A stretch of 64,000 bases of DNA from K23-9 sp964460665 (GTDB lineage Bacteria > Planctomycetota > Planctomycetia > Pirellulales > Pirellulaceae), in contig CAYWSL010000003.1 of NCBI GenBank assembly GCA_964460665.1, positions 1-64,000 on the forward strand, written 5' to 3'. Positions 43,800-53,433 of this stretch are shown here, piece by piece. Numbering within the stretch: position 1 is the stretch's first letter; every line of letters begins with the position of its first letter. A model generated the notes under the pieces. That model was not told the origin of the DNA, ran no database searches, and saw only the letters and a program-made list of their open reading frames with translations. Both the position numbers and the translations under genes were made by a program.

Positions 43800-45410
43800 C
43801 TATTTACCTGCAGCCCATCCGATGGCGTTGGCTAACAATCGCTGAAACGCGGGGTGTTGAAAATCGCCTTGCGATCCGAGTGACGTGTAAAACACTTTGG
43901 GCTCGGAGCTTGCGATCCATGCAACGGGTTGGGTTTTGTCCTTGCCACGGACTTCGCCCCACAGCAACACGTTTGCGGCTGCAGTCTCTTTTAACGGTAA
44001 AGACTTGTACAACCACGAATGCACTGCAAATTTTTGCGACGGCAATCCGTTCAAAATCGGATTGTCGCGTTTCTCAGAATTGACCCAAACTTTGGTCGCA
44101 GCATCGCCTTTGTCGGCGTGATTGCCGTGGTGACCGGTGTATTCGCAACCAAAAACGTCTTGGTCAAATTCAGGCCAGGCAGCGGCGCCGTCAGGTGTCT
44201 TTCCGTATCGCGTAACGAAAGCGTGGCTTGATGTGCGAATCCCAATCACTGACTTTCCGCTTTGGCAAAAGTCGCGAATGGCCTGCAGTTGCTTGGGCGG
44301 TGGCGTACGACGCCAAGCACTGATGACCGCGACATCGGCATCTTTCAAAATCGAAAGCCCATCGATCGAATGCTGTTCTTTGTCGTCGTTGATCGCGTAA
44401 ACGACGCGATAATCTTTACCCAGATGTTTCATCGCAAACTCCGGCAGCGTCCGATACGTTTCGTACTCGAACTCAGAAATCACCATCGCGATTGTCGGCC
44501 GTTTGTCGTCGAAGAAGCGATGCGGCTTACCACCAATGATGTCGGTGCTAAGCACTGTCGGGCAGACATGGCGTTCAATGTGCTGAACGATTAGGTCCGT
44601 ACCAGTGTGATGGTTTACGAACGGCGCTGCTGCTGGGTTATACATCGTGTCGGTCAAGTCACGCATTAGCACGACGTTGCGGCCGTTCTTTGACATTTGC
44701 CGCAATCCAAACGGTCGTCCCAGCACGCACATGTTGGTATGCACACCCAGCAAAATGACATTCTTGATCCCACGGGACTCTAGCAAATTCCAAATTTCCA
44801 CGCCGCTGTCACTGATCGCGTCGACGTCATGAATATCGATCGCACGAACCTGTCGTTTCCATGGAGATTTTGGGTTCAGCCCTTTGGCCGCCAACTCTTT
44901 CGCCCAAGCCTCGTGCTGTTTCGGATCGTCATCTTCCCCGCCGTCTGACTGATCGATCGGGTACTGCCCCTTTTCCTCTTGCGGAATCTGGTAGCACCAT
45001 TTGCCAATGTCGCTGGGCAAATTCTTTGCTGCCGGTGCTTGCTGAGCCAGCTTGCGACCGGGGTGATCAACATACGCTTCCATGCAGCTACTGGGCGCAT
45101 GAATGATCATGGCTCCGTCAGACCGAGCGGTGGTCAATAGTTCGTTCATGCGCCCGACAACATCGTTGACGCGTTGGACCGCGTTGTAGCAATGGTGCGA
45201 ATCCCACATGTCGCAGACAATGATTGCGGTTTCCGAGGGTTTCCATTTCTCGGTGCGATAGACCGACTTTGTGAATTCCTCGCCCGCTTTCGTTGGCACT
45301 TGCTCGCGCAGTTGCATCACAAAATGCCCGTCCGTCACATCCGCCAGCACAGGCACACACCAACACGAAACTAGCAAAACAAAAAGGTGGGAGATGAAAG
45401 TCGCTCGCAT
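43800..45410 (-). CDS. Isochorismatase-like hydrolase fused to a ThuA-like domain
   Basis: 536 residues with a signal peptide (ISHLFVLLVSCWCVPVLA). N-terminal half (about 60-290) is a cysteine hydrolase of the isochorismatase superfamily: catalytic Asp in AIIVCDMWDSHHC and the nucleophile Cys in LLGVHTNMCVLGRPFGLR; the family Lys is probably in the intervening segment. The C-terminal half (about 310-535) is ThuA/GATase1-like: IAMVISEFEYETYRTL, VAVISAWRRTPPPKQL, SVIGIRTSSHAF, YTGHHGNH and FYTSLGSQGDFQHPAFQRLL. Each domain is common alone; the exported fusion is characteristic of planctomycetes. It sits in the DUF1592/1552 operon, 49 bp downstream of DUF1552. Substrates unknown. Confidence 0.87.
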   Translation of the reverse strand: MRATFISHLFVLLVSCWCVPVLADVTDGHFVMQLREQVPTKAGEEFTKSVYRTEKWKPSETAIIVCDMWDSHHCYNAVQRVNDVVGRMNELLTTARSDGAMIIHAPSSCMEAYVDHPGRKLAQQAPAAKNLPSDIGKWCYQIPQEEKGQYPIDQSDGGEDDDPKQHEAWAKELAAKGLNPKSPWKRQVRAIDIHDVDAISDSGVEIWNLLESRGIKNVILLGVHTNMCVLGRPFGLRQMSKNGRNVVLMRDLTDTMYNPAAAPFVNHHTGTDLIVQHIERHVCPTVLSTDIIGGKPHRFFDDKRPTIAMVISEFEYETYRTLPEFAMKHLGKDYRVVYAINDDKEQHSIDGLSILKDADVAVISAWRRTPPPKQLQAIRDFCQSGKSVIGIRTSSHAFVTRYGKTPDGAAAWPEFDQDVFGCEYTGHHGNHADKGDAATKVWVNSEKRDNPILNGLPSQKFAVHSWLYKSLPLKETAAANVLLWGEVRGKDKTQPVAWIASSEPKVFYTSLGSQGDFQHPAFQRLLANAIGWAAGK

Positions 45411-45459
45411 TGATCGTCTCGCTGAAACAGGTGTCAGAACAGAACGTAAAGGGCAGTCT

Positions 45460-46752
45460 TTACGCGAAAAGTTCGCTAATCATGCCGGTGCTATCGCCGT
45501 GCGACTGGACTGCGACGCCGCTTCCACGCAGTAGGCTTAGCCAAAGGTTGCAAAGCGGTGTGTCTTTTTTGGCGATCAAGTGCTGGCCGTGATTCACACC
45601 CGCACCGCCGCCGGTGATTATGGTCGGGCAGTTGTTCAAGTAATGTAGCGAATTGATGTTGCTGCCAAAGCTTAGCGAAATGTGATCATACAGACTGCTG
45701 CCATCGGGTTCCTTGGACGCTTTCAGTTTGTCGATGAAATACGCCAGTAGCTCGGCGTGCTTTTTGTCGCGTGCCTGAGAAACTTCCATGCGCACGCCCT
45801 GGTTGTAGTGGCTCATGTTGTGTGCCGATATCGTTGCCCCCAAGCTTTTGATGAACGCTTCGGTGGGTAAGCGATACGTCATCACTCGAGTCGCGTCGAC
45901 TTGCATGGCTGCGATCATCAAGTCGTACATCAGCTTGACTTCTTGGTGGCCGGTGACTTTGCCCGGTTCTTTTACCGCGTCTTGTGGTTGCCTTTTGGGC
46001 ACGTCCAGCCACTGTTCTTCTTTTGACAAGCGCGTTTCAATGTCGCGGATCGACTGATAGTATTCGCCCAACTTGTTCGTGTCAGTGCGATTCAATCCAC
46101 GACCAAACGACTTTGCGTCTTCCAGCACCGTGTCCAGCACACTGCGTCGTTTCTTTAATTGGTCTTGACGTTGGGCCAGCGGCGTTCCGTCGTCGGAGAA
46201 AAGTTTGTGAAACGCAGCGACAGGGCTGTCCATGCCGGCAATCGGCTTGCCTTGTCGGTTCCATGCCAGCGAAAGTCCTGGACCGTGACCGGAGTTCTTA
46301 GCGTCCTGACTACCAAGTTGCAGTGACGTGAACCGCGTTTCGGTGCCGAACGTTTCGGCCGCAACCTGATCGGCGCTAATGCTGTTGTAAAAACTCTGCC
46401 CAGGTTCTGCGTAACGATTCGCCCCCGTCAGATAGAACGTGCTGCCCCAGTGCGCTTCGTTACTGTACTGGTTGGACAGGTTCTGAATGATCGTGATGTC
46501 TTGCTTGTGGCGCTGAAGCGGCTTCAGGCCTTCGGACAACTGGTAATCACGACCAGTCTGATTCGCATCGGGAAACCAGGTCTCTTTGGTAACACCAAAC
46601 CCCATCCCCATAAAGATCATTCGCTTGGGTGGTGCCGATGTGGTGTCCTTTGCGAAGCCACGATCGGCTCGCAAAGATTCCAGCAGCGGCAACGCAATCA
46701 ACGCCGAACTGCTTTTCAGAAAGGCGCGTCGTTTTCGATTGGAAATGGTCAT
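45460..46752 (-). CDS. DUF1552-family exported protein (set 2)
   Basis: 430 residues, Tat-like signal NRKRRAFLKSSSALIALPLL. Same fold family as the protein at 41761-43011: KRMIFMGMGFGVTKETWFP, ITIIQNLSNQYSNEAHWGS, SADQVAAETFG, SLSFGSNINSLHYLNNCPT and GGGAGVNHGQHLIA. The two DUF1552 proteins are clearly diverged, so they are old paralogues. It begins 17 bp after the stop of the DUF1592 gene on the same strand, a tight operon junction. Confidence 0.9.
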   Translation of the reverse strand: MTISNRKRRAFLKSSSALIALPLLESLRADRGFAKDTTSAPPKRMIFMGMGFGVTKETWFPDANQTGRDYQLSEGLKPLQRHKQDITIIQNLSNQYSNEAHWGSTFYLTGANRYAEPGQSFYNSISADQVAAETFGTETRFTSLQLGSQDAKNSGHGPGLSLAWNRQGKPIAGMDSPVAAFHKLFSDDGTPLAQRQDQLKKRRSVLDTVLEDAKSFGRGLNRTDTNKLGEYYQSIRDIETRLSKEEQWLDVPKRQPQDAVKEPGKVTGHQEVKLMYDLMIAAMQVDATRVMTYRLPTEAFIKSLGATISAHNMSHYNQGVRMEVSQARDKKHAELLAYFIDKLKASKEPDGSSLYDHISLSFGSNINSLHYLNNCPTIITGGGAGVNHGQHLIAKKDTPLCNLWLSLLRGSGVAVQSHGDSTGMISELFA

Positions 46753-46769
46753 GGGGTCACCTTCGCGCG

Positions 46770-49370
46770 CTACTTGCGCTGAAATGGCTTAGACAAAATG
46801 AGTGCGTGAATAAACGATCGAACCGATAGATCGTTCTCGTTGGCGCGTGCCAAAATCTGCTGGGACAAGTCGAAATCAGAGAAACCGTAAGGACGACCGA
46901 GTCCGTATTCGATCAACGACTTCGTAAAGCTTCTGGCAAAAGCATCTTCACGCTCCGCGATGCGATCACGCAATTGGAAAAAGTCATCGAATTGTGTCCC
47001 ATCTGGGAGCGTGCCGCTGGGGTCGATTGCGTGCTTCTTTTGCTTCTTAACTCGAGTCCCCGCGGTGATTAACGTCTGTTCTTTTTCACGCCAGCGGCCG
47101 ATCGCGTCGAAATTCTCTAGGGCGAAACCGATTGGATCAATTTTGCGATGGCATTGTGCACATTGCGGTTCTTCCATGTGTGCCGACTGCAATTCGCGTG
47201 CAGAAAGCAATTGCCCGTCCAGGCGGCTCAACTGCGGCACGTTCGCCGGCGCTGGTGGCGGCGGATCATCCAATAGTTTTCGCAACACCCAGGCACCACG
47301 CTCGACAGGCGAAGAGCGTTCTCCATCGGACCCCATCGCCAGGATCGCGGCTGTCCCCAGCAAACCACCACGCGGCGACCCTGCCGGGACGCTGACTTTA
47401 CGAAACTCGCTGCCCTCTACGTTTTCAATTCCGTAGTACTGCGCCAACAGGTCGTTGATCACGACAAAGTCCGACTTCAACAAGTTGCCTAAGGAATCAT
47501 CCTCGCGCACCACCGCCGCAATCGTTTCGTAAATCTCTTTCCTCGCCGCTTGCTTCGCGCTTTCATCAAACTGCCGGTACAGCAAATGATTGAACTGAAA
47601 GAAATCCAATCGCTCCATATCAAGCCACTGATGCGTGAACCCGCTGATGAATTCCGTGAATCGCGGATCGGCCAACATTCGATCGACCTGTCGCGGCAAC
47701 TCTTCTGCGTTGTTCAGCTGACCGTTTCGTGCTAATTCCAGCAGTTGTTCATCGGGCGGACCGCTCCACAGAAAGTACGACAGCCGAACAGCAAGTTCCA
47801 AATCCGAAAGTAACTGTTTTTTCTCGACTCGCTTATCAGGCTTCTCGCCCAGGTACAGAAAACTTGGCGATGCCAAGACAACTGAAAGTGGCTCTTTGAT
47901 CGCTTCGTGAAATGGCACCCCCGCGTTTCGCTGCTGATCGAACAACAGCATCAATTTGTCAACAAACATTCTAGTCGGCGGTTTATCGCGAAACGCGCGT
48001 GTTGCAAACCGCCGGACAATCTGGCGTGCATAGTCGTCGGTGAATTCCGTGTCAGGTTCACCAAAGAAGATTTGTCTGTGCGACGATGGCGGCCATTGCG
48101 TCACAAGCGGCCCTTCCCATTGCACCCAGTCGACCCACAACGAGGGAATCGGGCCGACCCCATTCTTCGCGCGTGCCGTTCGGTAGACCGATCGAGCCGC
48201 GGTACGATTGTTGGGTTGGCGTTCACGCAGGCCAATGTCGCGGCTTCCGCTGACTGTGATCGTGACGGGAATCTCGATCACTTGCGGGTCAGCTCGCGTC
48301 CCAGTGACCTGTCGACACCCCAGCACTTCGATCTCGCCGGCCTGCCCACCAATCTTACGCCCGTACTCTACAAAGCACCGCTCCGGCGCGGCACCTTTCA
48401 GTTTGCCAAGCCGAACGCGTAGCAAGTAGTCGCCAGCGGGCGCGTCTTTTGGAATCGCTGTGGTGTCCACAAACGTTCCTAATGATGAAGTCGCCAGCAA
48501 CGCACCATCCTTGGCCGCCGGTTGCTGGACGTACCACTGAAAGAACGAGAAGTTCTGCTTGTACTGGCCTTCCTCGAACTTTACTCGCGCGGCATCGATG
48601 AAACCGAAGTCCGACGGTTTCTTTTCCCCCGGATTCTTTTCTTCCGAGGCACGGAACGCATCCACGCGATCCTTCTTTCGTTTCAGTGCGTTCGACCGTG
48701 ATCGCATCGCACGAGTCGCAGCGACTTCGGATTCGCGTTTCACGATCTGCTTCTTGGGACGATCAATTGTGATGATCGCTTCGTCTAATGCTTGGCGGCC
48801 AATTTTCAAATACTGTTCGAACTGATCGCTGGAAAAGAACAGCGAACCGCCGGCCGTATCGAACCCGCCGGAATTAGCATCGTCGGGTAAGTCTTTCGCG
48901 TCGATATCCACATGCAGCAGATCGCGGACCGTGTTGACATACTCGCGTCGATTCAATCGCCGCATCGTGATCCGTCCACCCGAATCACTTAAGATTTTTC
49001 GCGCCACCACCATTTGCTTGGACAGGTCTTCCAAGAAACTTGTTTTGCTCGCTGCATCCGGTTGCGTTTCGCCTTTTGGTGGCATCTCACCCGCGTTGAT
49101 TGCTCCCAGCACTTTCTGCCAAGCCTCGGCTGTCTCCAGCGAGTTCAAGTCAAACGACAGGTCTTGTAGATTCACCTTGCCTTCTTGCGTCTCGGCGTCG
49201 TGACACTGAAGACAATTGGCTTTGAAAAAAGCACGATGCTTCGCCGGCATCCTGGCGACTGGAGTTTTTGCAACTGGTGCGTTTGCAGTGGGCCGGTCGG
49301 CAACCGCCGAAACCATTAATCCGGTCGCAATGAAAAATACGACAAGGCGTAGAAGGTTCTGCATCATCAT
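46770..49370 (-). CDS. DUF1592-family exported protein with CxxCH (set 2)
   Basis: 866 residues counted from the first of three adjacent ATGs (49370, 49367, 49364); the frame is open further to 49463 but only through a TTG, and the signal peptide (MQNLLRLVVFFIATGLMVSA) starts here. CxxCH in FKANCLQCHDAETQEGKVNL, DUF1587 (RRLNRREYVNTVRDLLHVDI), a basic coiled segment about 200-260, a beta domain, DUF1595, DUF1592 (VRLSYFLWSGPPDEQLLELA), DUF1588 (LLGTAAILAMGSDGERSSPV) with CAQCHRKIDPIGFALENFDA and DUF1585. Longer than set 1 by the coiled insert. 82 bp after the azurin-tailed protein gene. Confidence 0.9.
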   Translation of the reverse strand: MMMQNLLRLVVFFIATGLMVSAVADRPTANAPVAKTPVARMPAKHRAFFKANCLQCHDAETQEGKVNLQDLSFDLNSLETAEAWQKVLGAINAGEMPPKGETQPDAASKTSFLEDLSKQMVVARKILSDSGGRITMRRLNRREYVNTVRDLLHVDIDAKDLPDDANSGGFDTAGGSLFFSSDQFEQYLKIGRQALDEAIITIDRPKKQIVKRESEVAATRAMRSRSNALKRKKDRVDAFRASEEKNPGEKKPSDFGFIDAARVKFEEGQYKQNFSFFQWYVQQPAAKDGALLATSSLGTFVDTTAIPKDAPAGDYLLRVRLGKLKGAAPERCFVEYGRKIGGQAGEIEVLGCRQVTGTRADPQVIEIPVTITVSGSRDIGLRERQPNNRTAARSVYRTARAKNGVGPIPSLWVDWVQWEGPLVTQWPPSSHRQIFFGEPDTEFTDDYARQIVRRFATRAFRDKPPTRMFVDKLMLLFDQQRNAGVPFHEAIKEPLSVVLASPSFLYLGEKPDKRVEKKQLLSDLELAVRLSYFLWSGPPDEQLLELARNGQLNNAEELPRQVDRMLADPRFTEFISGFTHQWLDMERLDFFQFNHLLYRQFDESAKQAARKEIYETIAAVVREDDSLGNLLKSDFVVINDLLAQYYGIENVEGSEFRKVSVPAGSPRGGLLGTAAILAMGSDGERSSPVERGAWVLRKLLDDPPPPAPANVPQLSRLDGQLLSARELQSAHMEEPQCAQCHRKIDPIGFALENFDAIGRWREKEQTLITAGTRVKKQKKHAIDPSGTLPDGTQFDDFFQLRDRIAEREDAFARSFTKSLIEYGLGRPYGFSDFDLSQQILARANENDLSVRSFIHALILSKPFQRK

Positions 49371-49452
49371 GAAGCACGCCAAGGCGGGAGTCGAGGAGGG
49401 ACAGCAAGACCGTTTGGGTGCCTCGCCATGCAGCAAACGCTGCCCTTTCATT

Positions 49453-52400
49453 CTACTCCACAATCATTTCGCCGTTCATCACCAGCCAATGCCCCGGGAA
49501 AGTACAAAGGTATGGGTAGATGCCCGGCTTTTTCGGGGCCTTGAAGTAGATCGTGTAACGTTCTTTGGGCGAAACGATATCCGAGTAAGCGATCACGTCG
49601 GGCGACTCGGGAACGTACTGGCGAAACACCGCGTCGGGATCCGCGATCATCTTGTTCGCCGCCGTCCCGATCGAACGCAATGAACCGGGTTTGACGACGG
49701 CCCAATTGTGCGGAACCACGTCATCGTTTTGAAGCGTGACGGCAAGTTTCTCGCCGGCCTTGACAGTGAACCTTCGCGTATCGAACGACAAGTTGCCGCT
49801 GGTCACGATCGTGATCTCACGCGAATCACGTACCGTCTTGGCATGCGGATTGAAGATCTTTTGCGCCACAAGTTTCAGATCGGTAAAAATTGGATGACGG
49901 CGAAGTTGTTTTTGCCTTGGCTGATAGCCGTCAAAACCCTTGAAGTCCGGATGCATTTTGTGAACCGTCGCAAACAGTTCATGATCGCTCTGCGCATCGG
50001 TCCACAATCGCAAGTGCAGTTGGTTCACACTCTGCAACTCGGGAATTTCCAAGAACAACGTGCGTCCATCATCCAGCACGTGGGCCGATTCGATTCTCAA
50101 AACATCATGTCCCTTGGTCGCCGGCTCGGACGGCGAAAACTCCGGCGAACCATAGGCTGAACTGTAGCGATAGTTCCAGCACTGGGCGAACTGCTTACGG
50201 GCATTCGTTGCCACCTGTGAGTTGATCGGATTGGAGAACGTCACCGCAACACCATTCTGATGTGCCTTCCAACCAATCGGGAACTGAGTCCTCTGGGGCT
50301 GCCCCGTGTACCGCACTCGCTGGAAACTTCCTCGCTGCGGCGTGTACGATCCCCAGCCTTGCATGCCGCCGACATACAGCTGCCCATCAGCGGGGCTGAA
50401 CGCAGCGCGGTGCGATCCCGAATCGAATTCGCCGGGCATCGGTACCAGCGCACCTTGGATTTGCCCGTCGACTTCGTCGGTTAACACCATGTGGTACGAA
50501 CCGGTGCCGAACGAAGTGTGAATCATGCGACCTTCGACGGGCCCCCATCGATCACTGTTGATCACGGTCTGTCCGCCAGCCGAGTTGTCGATTGCACGCG
50601 GCAAATAGACCAACGGCAATTGGGGCGGTTGGTCATTCTTTGGGCCACCAAACCCGTGATACGAAACACCAGTCCCCGGGCGTACGGCGCAGATCATTGA
50701 CGCTGGCGTCCACGTTCCTTCGGAACACGGCACCGTGACGGTTCCGTCAGGCAGCAGGCCAATCCCATCTGGGTTGCGAAATCCGGTTGCCAGCACGTCA
50801 GTCTGTTTTCCATCTTTGGAAATCCGCACCACACCTTGGTTGCCCGATGCGGTGTAGAAGTTACCGTCGCTGTCACGTTCCAATCCACAAATGAAATCGT
50901 GGCCGCCTTTGGAAGTCACATGGTCGTTGGCAAAGCACTCGTAGAAATCCGCTTCGTTGTCGCCGTTGCGGTCATGAAGCCGCACTAGCTGATCGCGGCA
51001 CAGCACAAAGATCCCATCCGCATCGGCGCGAATCCCCAATGGCTGATGTAATCCTGTCGCGAACCGTTTCCACTTTGCTGTACGCGATGGATAGACAATA
51101 TCCGAAACGATCCAAACATCGCCCTGCATGGTGCTGATCAACGCACTGCCATCGGCCATCGGCGCGACGCCGGCAACATAGACCAACGCCTTCCAAGGGT
51201 TCTCCGTTGGCAATCCGATCGTATCGATCGTGTACGGATTCTGATCACCGAACGTGATCGGCGTCTCGATCACTTCCGGCCAATTTGTCTTGGTCTTTTC
51301 AATCAGCCCCTTTAGCGGATGCGAATCAGCTTTGGCGCTGTTGATATTGAACACGCCATCTTCAACCCACGGCGCATCCAAGTATTCGGTGTCTCCGATG
51401 CGATACGAAAACAGGACACGGTCACCGCTAAGGTACATCCCCAGGTACGTTCGTTTTCCCGCGATCTTTTCTTGTGCCAAGTTGGCAATTTGTTGGGGCA
51501 GTAGTTCGCCGTCAACGGTCAGTCCACGAACGAAACCGTGACGCACCGAAGAGAACTTTACAAAGCCACCTTGCCACACGGCCTTGTACGTCATGGTTGC
51601 CGAATCAAAGCAAGCCGACAATTCACCTTCGTCGCCCAATCGCACACAGATCGCTCGCGGCACGTTCAGTTTTGGCCCGTGCAACACGCCCGCTTGAACC
51701 GTGCCCAGTTTCGTCAAATTCCAATCGTTGTTCGCCCACACGGTTTCATTTTGGTTTCCCCAATGGCCTTGGTTCCCGCCGTCCAACCCAGGAAACTCGG
51801 CAAACGTCGTGACCGGATGCCGATTGCTGTCGGTAATCTGCGATGCGTAGTAGTCAGCCTGCTTGGCGTAGAAATCGTAGATCCGATCGCGATTGACAAA
51901 GGCCTCCCAGTGCGGATGCTGAGCGGGCTTCAGCGGGCCGCGATCAATCTTGATCACGACCGGACCGTGCGTGTGCCCAGCAGAATGCTGCAACAAGGCG
52001 TCCATGTCTGCCGCAGGAATCGCGTTGTCCGTGCCAAGGCTTAACAAGAATCGAAACAGATCGTCTCGCTGCGATTGCGACATCGTCGCGATCAAGTTCG
52101 CTGGCATCACCGAACCGCCTTCTTTTTGCCCCTCGATCGTGTCGGTATCGATCACCAACGGGTCAGCCTTCGGATTGGCCGTGTCACGCAAAGTGACGAA
52201 GTCGGCATCACGCTTGATCACGTAACCACGATGTGTTTTGCCATCGTCGGTCAAGATCGTGTGCTGTTTGTACTCGGCCTTCACTTCATGATTCGGCCAA
52301 ACAACCGAAGCGATGATCTGAGCAGGTTTTCGCTGCTTGGCAATGTCGGTTAGCGACGGCCCCAGGTCGCCGCCTTGGTTGCCAATTTTGTGACAAGAAA

Positions 52401-53433
52401 CGCAGGCGGTCTTTACCGAAGCAAACTGCACCAAGCCGCGAGTCGCATCACCATGTGACATCGCCGACTTGACCATCACATCAACCGCTTCGGCAGAATA
52501 GTTCTGCAAGTCAATCGGCTGTGATTGCGTAGTTAGTTTGTGCGTTCTGTATTCAGGCCGCGCGTCAGACTGCTCGCCTTGAACTTGCCCCATCATCCAC
52601 TGCAAACCGTCCAGGTTGTCCAGCAGTCGCTGCTGTACATCGTCTTGCGTGTGCCCGATGATTCCGATGGGCCCGTCGTACCCGGAATCGCGAATCGACT
52701 TCAACAGAGCCACATCGTGCTGGCCCGCGCCAAGTGGCAAGATTTTGCTGTCTGCCTTGTCACCACCGGTCGACATGCCGTTCAGGTTCAAGCACAGCAA
52801 GTAGGGACGCATCAACTTCAGGACTTCACCAAAGTCGTTGATATGGTCGTGCGCGTGATGTTGGTTGTAGACAATCCCGACGTGCTTCGCGTCATGCTTT
52901 TCTTGCAAAAACCGGCAGACGTCGACCAAGTTCTGGGGCTCGCCGCTCCATCCGCCGTGGTTGTACAGCCCCAGTTTGCAACCCAAGTCATGTGTTTGCT
53001 TGACGAGCGGCAGTAGTTCTTTCGCCGCCGCTTTGACCTTTTCCTGCTGCGACTGACCGCTGGGCGATTTGAACATCTTCCAAATCTGCGGCTTCAAATT
53101 GTGCTTTTGAAACAATCGAAACGCATCGGGATGCGAATCCCAAAACGCAAAGTACTCGATGCCGCGTTTCTTGTACTCCAGGATCTCCATCTCAAATTCA
53201 GCGACATGTTGCTTTCGCCAATCATAGGCCACGCGTTTGAGCCCAAGCTGCGACAACATCTCCGCACGCTCCACCGGTCCACGTTTCTTTCCATCAAAAG
53301 GAACAATGCACCAAGCAACAAGATTCTCGCGGTCAAAGTTTCGGTCGGCTTGATCCGTTTGCGCGCAGCAAACAGAGGTTAGGTTGAAAGCAAAGAAGAC
53401 CGAGACGGCAAAAAAGAGAAGACTACGATTCAC
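49453..53433 (-). CDS. Giant exported fusion: TIM barrel, cytochrome c, beta-propeller dehydrogenase-like, azurin-like domain
   Basis: 1326 residues from GTG 53433, signal peptide MNRSLLFFAVSVFFAFNLTS. Residues 35-290 resemble sugar-isomerase/AP-endonuclease-2 barrels (LGCKLGLYNHGGWSGEPQNL, GIVYNQHHAHDHINDFG). Residues 310-470 are a PVC-type heme domain with CVSCH at 344-348. Residues 500-1150 form a DUF6797/glucose-dehydrogenase-like propeller (GFRNPDGIGLLPDGTVTVPC). Residues 1210-1326 are a type-1 copper domain: His1242 in VVPHNW, Cys1310, His1315 and Met1319 in CTFPGHWLVM, spaced as in azurin (His46, Cys112, His117, Met121). One chain therefore carries a sugar-binding or modifying barrel, a heme and a copper electron carrier. 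First gene of the minus-strand operon. Enzymatic reaction is inferred, not known. Confidence 0.85.
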   Translation of the reverse strand: MNRSLLFFAVSVFFAFNLTSVCCAQTDQADRNFDRENLVAWCIVPFDGKKRGPVERAEMLSQLGLKRVAYDWRKQHVAEFEMEILEYKKRGIEYFAFWDSHPDAFRLFQKHNLKPQIWKMFKSPSGQSQQEKVKAAAKELLPLVKQTHDLGCKLGLYNHGGWSGEPQNLVDVCRFLQEKHDAKHVGIVYNQHHAHDHINDFGEVLKLMRPYLLCLNLNGMSTGGDKADSKILPLGAGQHDVALLKSIRDSGYDGPIGIIGHTQDDVQQRLLDNLDGLQWMMGQVQGEQSDARPEYRTHKLTTQSQPIDLQNYSAEAVDVMVKSAMSHGDATRGLVQFASVKTACVSCHKIGNQGGDLGPSLTDIAKQRKPAQIIASVVWPNHEVKAEYKQHTILTDDGKTHRGYVIKRDADFVTLRDTANPKADPLVIDTDTIEGQKEGGSVMPANLIATMSQSQRDDLFRFLLSLGTDNAIPAADMDALLQHSAGHTHGPVVIKIDRGPLKPAQHPHWEAFVNRDRIYDFYAKQADYYASQITDSNRHPVTTFAEFPGLDGGNQGHWGNQNETVWANNDWNLTKLGTVQAGVLHGPKLNVPRAICVRLGDEGELSACFDSATMTYKAVWQGGFVKFSSVRHGFVRGLTVDGELLPQQIANLAQEKIAGKRTYLGMYLSGDRVLFSYRIGDTEYLDAPWVEDGVFNINSAKADSHPLKGLIEKTKTNWPEVIETPITFGDQNPYTIDTIGLPTENPWKALVYVAGVAPMADGSALISTMQGDVWIVSDIVYPSRTAKWKRFATGLHQPLGIRADADGIFVLCRDQLVRLHDRNGDNEADFYECFANDHVTSKGGHDFICGLERDSDGNFYTASGNQGVVRISKDGKQTDVLATGFRNPDGIGLLPDGTVTVPCSEGTWTPASMICAVRPGTGVSYHGFGGPKNDQPPQLPLVYLPRAIDNSAGGQTVINSDRWGPVEGRMIHTSFGTGSYHMVLTDEVDGQIQGALVPMPGEFDSGSHRAAFSPADGQLYVGGMQGWGSYTPQRGSFQRVRYTGQPQRTQFPIGWKAHQNGVAVTFSNPINSQVATNARKQFAQCWNYRYSSAYGSPEFSPSEPATKGHDVLRIESAHVLDDGRTLFLEIPELQSVNQLHLRLWTDAQSDHELFATVHKMHPDFKGFDGYQPRQKQLRRHPIFTDLKLVAQKIFNPHAKTVRDSREITIVTSGNLSFDTRRFTVKAGEKLAVTLQNDDVVPHNWAVVKPGSLRSIGTAANKMIADPDAVFRQYVPESPDVIAYSDIVSPKERYTIYFKAPKKPGIYPYLCTFPGHWLVMNGEMIVE

